Source of the DNA: Adiantum capillus-veneris
Taxonomy: Eukaryota; Streptophyta; Polypodiopsida; Polypodiales; Pteridaceae
DNA length: 64,000 bases
Reading direction: 5' to 3'
Assembly: GCA_014529385.2 (NCBI GenBank)
Contig: CM043950.1
Location: forward strand, 157,949,545 to 158,013,544
Both the position numbers and the translations under genes were made by a program. Under the pieces are notes generated by a model, which was not told the origin of the DNA, did not search any database, and worked only from the letters and a program-made list of their open reading frames with translations. Below, one piece after another: positions 56,975 to 64,000 of this stretch (positions within the stretch are counted from its first letter, which is position 1; the number at the start of each line of letters is the position of its first letter).

Positions 56975-58098
56975 GGCTGCAAGCTAAAGGTAATATGGCA
57001 ATAAACACTGGTAATTCTGGGAAAAATTCGGTAAAGTTTCCCTAGAAAAACTCATAGAATCTCAATCCAAAACTGTCACAAGAAATCAATAACACATCAA
57101 TAGTAATGCTCTCAGAGCATAAGACAGGCGCATCAACCACTAACTGTGCATAAAAAGTCAAAAGCTGATCCAAGACTGCCAACATGGCATCAAATGCACC
57201 TAGCCCTCTCTATACATGTCCTTTGGCGAGGCCACAAAAAAGGGGTACTCCAGCAACCTGTATCACCGAAAGGATTTCAACATTCGAGAATCCCCCAGCT
57301 CAAGAAAACCTCACGCTATCGACCCTCACAAAAGGTTATGCAGACAAGAAACCAGCCCAATCTTAGAAAGGGCCTCCGAACCGAGTCTCATAAAACGGTC
57401 GGGACTGCGAGAAACAAGCCAAATCGGCTCCACAAAAGGTACATATAGCAGTTTCCACAACTCAACGTACATCCACTGTCAACAATACTGCAAGGTGCAG
57501 TATACGCGCTCAAACAGGCATCGAACGAAATATACAAGCAGTAAACAAATCTCTGCGGGAAGTAAAACCGCTCTCAAAAGAGCTCAAGCACTATCAAAAG
57601 TGCCAAAACAATGCATAGGTGCATCAAGTACTCCCAGTGAAATCTGTGCCGATGCTAAACACTGCAATCTGTAAGAAACCTGGATGTCATGTATGTATGC
57701 AAGAACCTGTGAGGGATGCCTAAAAAACCCGAGACAATGTCGATGCCGAAAAATGCTCCTAATCAGCCCATAAACACCATCTCATTAGCACATGATAGCC
57801 ATAAAACGAGTATATACAATCCCAAAATAGTCTCTAAACAACCTGCACATGTGTCATGTACCTGTACCTGTAGCTGTAGCAAAAGTGAAGTTGAAAAATA
57901 CAACTCCTAAAGCGTAGCTCGGATGAAGCTTTTGACTGCACGAACAGCTTCGAAAGGGGGGTAAAACTCCAGAACACCTAGGACACTTGATGGAAACGCT
58001 CTCGTAATGCTGAATTTGCCAATGCCAAAATTGGAAACCTGTTTGCACTTTTGAAAGTGTGCGCGCACACGGTCGTGAAAATGGCAAGCACAAACCTA
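56975..58098 (-). other. Untranslated leader of the copia element
   Basis: About 1.1 kb without a conserved frame. The part near the primer-binding site resembles the leader of the copia derivative at 35240-35440 (see findings). Confidence 0.65.
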
Positions 58099-58110
58099 GC
58101 TCTGATACCA
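58099..58110 (-). promoter_or_regulatory. Primer-binding site, initiator Met tRNA
   Basis: Minus strand TGGTATCAGAGC two bases from the LTR, same spacing as at 35489-35500. Confidence 0.93.
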
Positions 58111-58112
58111 AT

Positions 58113-58146
58113 TGAAGGTGTCATGGGAAGCGTGTGTGAGTGCAAG

Positions 58147-58209
<63 letters not shown>

Positions 58210-58355
58210 CCTGCTTTGGGTGGAGCGCACAGCAACGTTATCTTGTTGTTGCAGCTCCTTATTCTGTTGTATTAAAGAATAAGTGTATAATAGTTAAGTT
58301 AGTAGATGGGTTAGTAGTAAGTGGAATGTCCAGCCAGTTGGCCTGAATCCCAACA
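58113..58355 (-). repeat. 5' LTR of the copia element
   Basis: 243 bp, TGAAGGTGTCAT...AATCCCAACA with (AG)n at 58151-58207. Flanked by TCACC. Confidence 0.93.
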
Positions 58356-58943
58356 TCACCCAAGTTGGGCAGAGTGCTCACCCGTGTGATGTAATTGGAT
58401 TATAGTTTATGGTTTTGTGAATGGATCATGAAGTGATCTAGATGGTTGATGGTAGATGTGTAAGGGTAGAGACCCTATACAGTCTAACTGCTTGGAAAAG
58501 ATGGTTTGTGCATATGGAAAGTGCTATTGTGATTGGACTCACGTGTTATGTTTCTCATGGCAACGTCGCTACAAGACTAGGATCACCTACATCGCTTAGC
58601 CTTAGACTAAAGGGTCGTTGACCTGGGGCTTTACTGGATCGGGGGTGTTGCCTAGGTCTTCTTCTTTTTGTTAGGCTCATCTACGCGGTTAGTGTGTCCG
58701 GGGTTGAATGACCTACATGGCTAACGCGTCGGGGATTTTGCCTTGGCTTTGCCTAAACACCCGGTACTGGGTAGTACTAGTTGCTAGGTACCTCTGAATG
58801 CAGTCTGACTCATGGCCTAAACTCCATGCTTGGTCGAGCGTTGAGAACTCCTCCCCTATGCAAATTCTTTTGCAACTCTGATGTATATTGAAAATTGTAT
58901 AAAAGTGTAAATCGTATAATTTGTGCATAGACCCTTTGGGAGG

Positions 58944-59035
<92 letters not shown>

Positions 59036-59157
59036 CCCAAGGAAATAAAAGGAATCATCATTTGTTCTAAGCAGCACACATTCAAGCAAGGAAAGAAGTA
59101 AATATTTGTGGAAGTATAGTCTAGACCTTTACCATTTCAATTCCGTTGCACCTAACA
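58356..59157 (+). repeat. Probable LTR (right part) hosting the nest
   Basis: A TATA box TATAAAAG at 58898-58905 is followed by a long CT tract (58946-59033). The segment ends ...CCTAACA and is followed by TGGTATTACAG, which matches the initiator-Met primer site at 9 of 11 positions. A related fragment lies at 63288-63480. These features suggest the R-U5 end of a plus-strand LTR element. Confidence 0.5.
58946..59033. repeat. (TC)n microsatellite
   Basis: Pure TC repeat of 88 bp just downstream of a TATA box. Confidence 0.97.
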
Positions 59158-59158
59158 T

Positions 59159-59170
59159 TGGTATTACAGT
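59159..59170 (+). promoter_or_regulatory. Degenerate primer-binding site
   Basis: TGGTATTACAG against the canonical TGGTATCAGAG, directly after a TAACA end. Confidence 0.45.
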
Positions 59171-60690
59171 TTTGTGATGTGCACTAATCCACTAATTTAT
59201 TTATTTTTTTTTTGTCTAGTGTTTGAGCTTGTGTTGTAGCATTTTGCCCAAGGATGCTTCGCTCACTTAGGAAACTGTAGGACCTACGGTTGTGCATAGG
59301 ACCATGCGCCTTGAGCATAGGAAATGCAAACACTATATGTTAGGGGTTATAGTTGTGGTGCACGGTAGTTGACTTGGTGTGTACGCTTGACCACCTCAAC
59401 ATAAAGAAATCCTAGCATGGATATTTGCACTTATAAATTCTTTGACATGATAGATTTCATCATTGAAGACATGCACTCGAAACATGAAGATGTTGATTGC
59501 AAGTATCAGGATTTGTTAGGGGCCTTTGTGATGACAAAGGAAGGTGCCATCTAGATTAACCTATTAGCTTTGGAGTCTTGGCATTGTTTACATAATCATC
59601 TCTCCCATCTGCATGGAGAATTCCATCATTCTAGAAGAGGCATTGCATCAACATCAATTTGTACACATCTTTGGAAGCACATCAGGTCCACACCATTTCA
59701 TCTTCTTACCAATTAGTAGCCATCAATCCGGAGCCAAAGGTTCCAATCCAAGGCAACCACCGAGGGAATTCACAGGCATTGTGAGCCTACATTTGCAACC
59801 ACATGCATTACTAAGAGGGGATTCATCTAGAGCTTCCATCGTATCACAATCTAGTCAAAGCCCAAGAGGAGTCTCCATCTTGGAGGAGTTATTTGGTGGT
59901 TTCATAACACATCAAAAAAAGTATTCTCCATGGTTCATGGGCATTTCAAAGGACATATCCATTTTCATATCCCATTTGGCAATGCTCTCACTAATCTCCC
60001 CACATAGGGACAACATAGGCTAGCCGGTAACCTTTTTGGGCATTGTTGTTTACATAGCAATTCATTCACTATGTGCACATCCATCCGATTTTCAATTTGG
60101 TTCACACCATCCAAGTTGGGGTAGTAAAGGCTGGCCACTAACCATCAAGGGACCGTTGATCCAAGAGGCAGTCCATTGTTTGCGAGTAAATGCATCATCA
60201 CTACCCCTGTCCTTTCGACTTTTCCACATCACCCAAGGGAGCCTCTCTCTCAAAAATATTCATGGAGGACATCAGCTAGAAGGTCATACATTTGAGGCCA
60301 CCTTATGGCCTGCATGGAATTCAATACTAGTACCTCACCTTAAGCAGGAGGGGATGTCACGTGCACAAGGCTCTGTGTGCCATGTCTACATGCTACTATG
60401 GCTATAAGAGACAAACCCTAATCCAAAAGTCATTAGATCTTAGGGGATCATATACTAGCACCTTTGTGAGCCTCTCTAAGGACCTACATGCTCGGTCATG
60501 TCCACTAGTCTAGCTAATAACAATTGTAACTCAGTGATGGATGGGTTATGTGGGCATCTGAGGTCAAATTCCCGGAATCATTCAAATACTATAGAAGGAT
60601 TATTTCTCTCCGATATCAAAAAAATAAAAAGTCTTTCAAAACATATTAAGTGTGTAAGTTTAGGACATGAAAAGACAGATAAAGGTGGAA
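59171..60690. other. no recognisable gene
   Basis: Frames 59613-60023 (136 codons) and 60036-60407 (123 codons) on plus are His/Ser/Pro-rich and match no domain I recognise. If the preceding LTR call is right this would be its interior, but no Gag or Pol motif is visible. Confidence 0.4.
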
Positions 60691-60696
60691 AGTCAA

Positions 60697-63090
<2,394 letters not shown>

Positions 63091-63092
63091 TC

Positions 63093-63126
<34 letters not shown>

Positions 63127-63145
63127 CGTGTGCGTGTGCATGTGC

Positions 63146-63200
<55 letters not shown>
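63093..63200. repeat. Compound (TG)n / (GA)n microsatellite
   Basis: TG run with GC interruptions to about 63147, then a pure GA run to 63199. Confidence 0.95.
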
Positions 63201-63201
<1 letters not shown>

Positions 63202-63287
63202 CGGTTCACACATATATTTATTCTCCACTTCATCATTTCTATGTACGCTTTCATTTATACACATTCAAGGGTAGCACTAATCGTTAT

Positions 63288-63480
63288 GTACCTCTAAGTG
63301 CAGTTTAGCTCATGGCTTAAATTCCATGTTGTATCAGATGTGAGAATTCCGTGCCCTATGCTTTTGCTTCACACTCTGATGTATTATATGAATTGTTACA
63401 TTGATGAAAGGTATAAATTGAGTATTTCTTGCATAGACTTTGGGAAGGGGATCTCTCACTTGCTCCTAGTAAACATATGA
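63288..63480 (+). repeat. Fragment related to the 58.76-58.95 kb LTR-like sequence
   Basis: TACCTCTAAGTGCAGTTTAG, CTCATGGCTTAAATTCCATG and GCATAGACTTTGGGA match 58790-58945 in order, including a TATA-like stretch (GGTATAAATTG). It is diverged and lacks the long CT tract. Confidence 0.65.
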
Positions 63481-64000
63481 AGAGTAGTTAGGACTCGTAG
63501 TTCATTTTCTCTTAGTCATGGTCGCAAGACCTACCTAGCTACCTCCACAACTATAAATGATGACTAACAAATCTATAAACATCTCTACATGTCACAAGCT
63601 ATTATGATAGCGAACGTGGCTAAGTAAAAATTACATTGCCTACTAATATAAAGTTGGCATACTCCAATAAAGCAAAATAGAGGAAAAGCTACCTTCACCA
63701 AATGCCAATATTACCCAATATCTATGCAATTTGAGTAATAAGGGAAGACTATGTTTTGGCTCCCTAAATTCAATAAGATGTCCTCCAAGCATCAAAAACC
63801 AACATAGCAAACTTTGATTTAGGTCACTCTAGAGATAGATCCATTAGTGCTAACCGTATGCATCATGGCTCCATTTTCTATAGTATAGGTACCCTTTAAA
63901 TTCCTAGAATTTGGAGAACACTATGCAAGGGGGTTACACCTTAACTTCAAGCTATCAAATAATTTTCAAATTCACGTCTACGAGTACATTTGTCTTTATA
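63481..64000. other. no recognisable gene
   Basis: No frame of useful length and no repeat edge seen. Confidence 0.45.

Larger units (their letters stand above)
43778..58355 (-). mobile_element. Ty1/copia element, split by a nested chromovirus
   Basis: Left LTR 43778-44012 (235 bp) and right LTR 58113-58355 (243 bp) share TGAAGGTG starts, a GA microsatellite, CCTGCTTTGGGTGGAGCG and the AATCCCAACA end. They differ at many sites, so it is older than its guest. Flanks TCACA and TCACC form an imperfect duplication. The primer-binding site is at 58099-58110. Without the 8.9-kb guest and one duplicated 5-mer it would be about 5.67 kb, a normal copia size. Coding parts run right to left: Gag, protease, integrase, RT, RNase H, with several frame breaks. 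Confidence 0.93.

Noticed and set aside
59613-60407. Two plus-strand frames as a possible host gene
   Set aside because: No start context, domain or splice pattern I can support; composition looks like non-coding sequence.

Overview
The window looks like nuclear DNA from a large-genome land plant. All recognisable coding sequence belongs to plant-type LTR retrotransposons (Ty1/copia and Ty3/gypsy, including a chromovirus). Three intact primer-binding sites match the 3' end of the plant initiator-Met tRNA, and long GT, GA and CT microsatellites are frequent. A fern, lycophyte or gymnosperm would fit the repeat density, but the species cannot be fixed from this sequence. I found no convincing host gene, rRNA, tRNA or CRISPR array.

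Layout. 0.75-5.36 kb: a decayed, apparently mosaic Ty3/gypsy element (+). 5.5-12.2 kb: a decayed chromovirus copy (-) with its 5' LTR on the right and no 3' LTR. 13.8-18.1 kb: a degenerate large element (+) with a roughly 285-bp tandem array, coiled-coil and proline/glutamine-rich reading frames, a G-rich polypurine tract and an LTR. That LTR is interrupted at 18.1-19.9 kb by a solo chromovirus LTR with a perfect duplication CCTAT. 21-22.4 kb: LTR edge, polypurine tract and integrase remnant of another Ty3/gypsy element (-). 22.4-25.7 kb: nothing recognisable. 25.7-29.5 kb: degenerate gag-like and coiled-coil frames (+). 30.3-41.4 kb: a second 285-bp array, retropepsin-like frames, polypurine tract and LTR of another large element (+), split at 32.0-35.7 kb by a short copia derivative. 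41.4-43.2 kb: a chromovirus LTR with its polypurine tract but almost no interior. 43.2-59.2 kb: a three-layer nest described below. 59.2-64 kb: simple repeats and unrecognised sequence.

Two parts stand out. (1) At 32014-35689 is a 3.7-kb non-autonomous Ty1/copia element (terminal repeats plus Gag) with 187-bp LTRs, a perfect CTTAT duplication and one uninterrupted 629-codon frame. That frame encodes Gag, a zinc knuckle, a protease-like region with an altered active site, a repetitive acidic linker and the tail of reverse transcriptase, with integrase and the RT catalytic core missing. Its leader resembles that of the longer copia element in the window. (2) At 43778-58355 a copia element (-) is split by an 8.9-kb chromovirus (44172-53073, +). 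The two chromovirus LTRs differ, as far as I can read, by a single G in a homopolymer, and the insertion has a perfect GTGTG duplication, so it is very recent. The chromovirus and the old copy at 5.5-12.2 kb share a -1 frame break at the same integrase position, inside a small inverted repeat.

These genes work together only in the sense of retrotransposon life cycles: Gag forms particles, protease, RT, RNase H and integrase copy and insert the element, LTRs carry promoter and terminator, and non-autonomous members presumably borrow enzymes.
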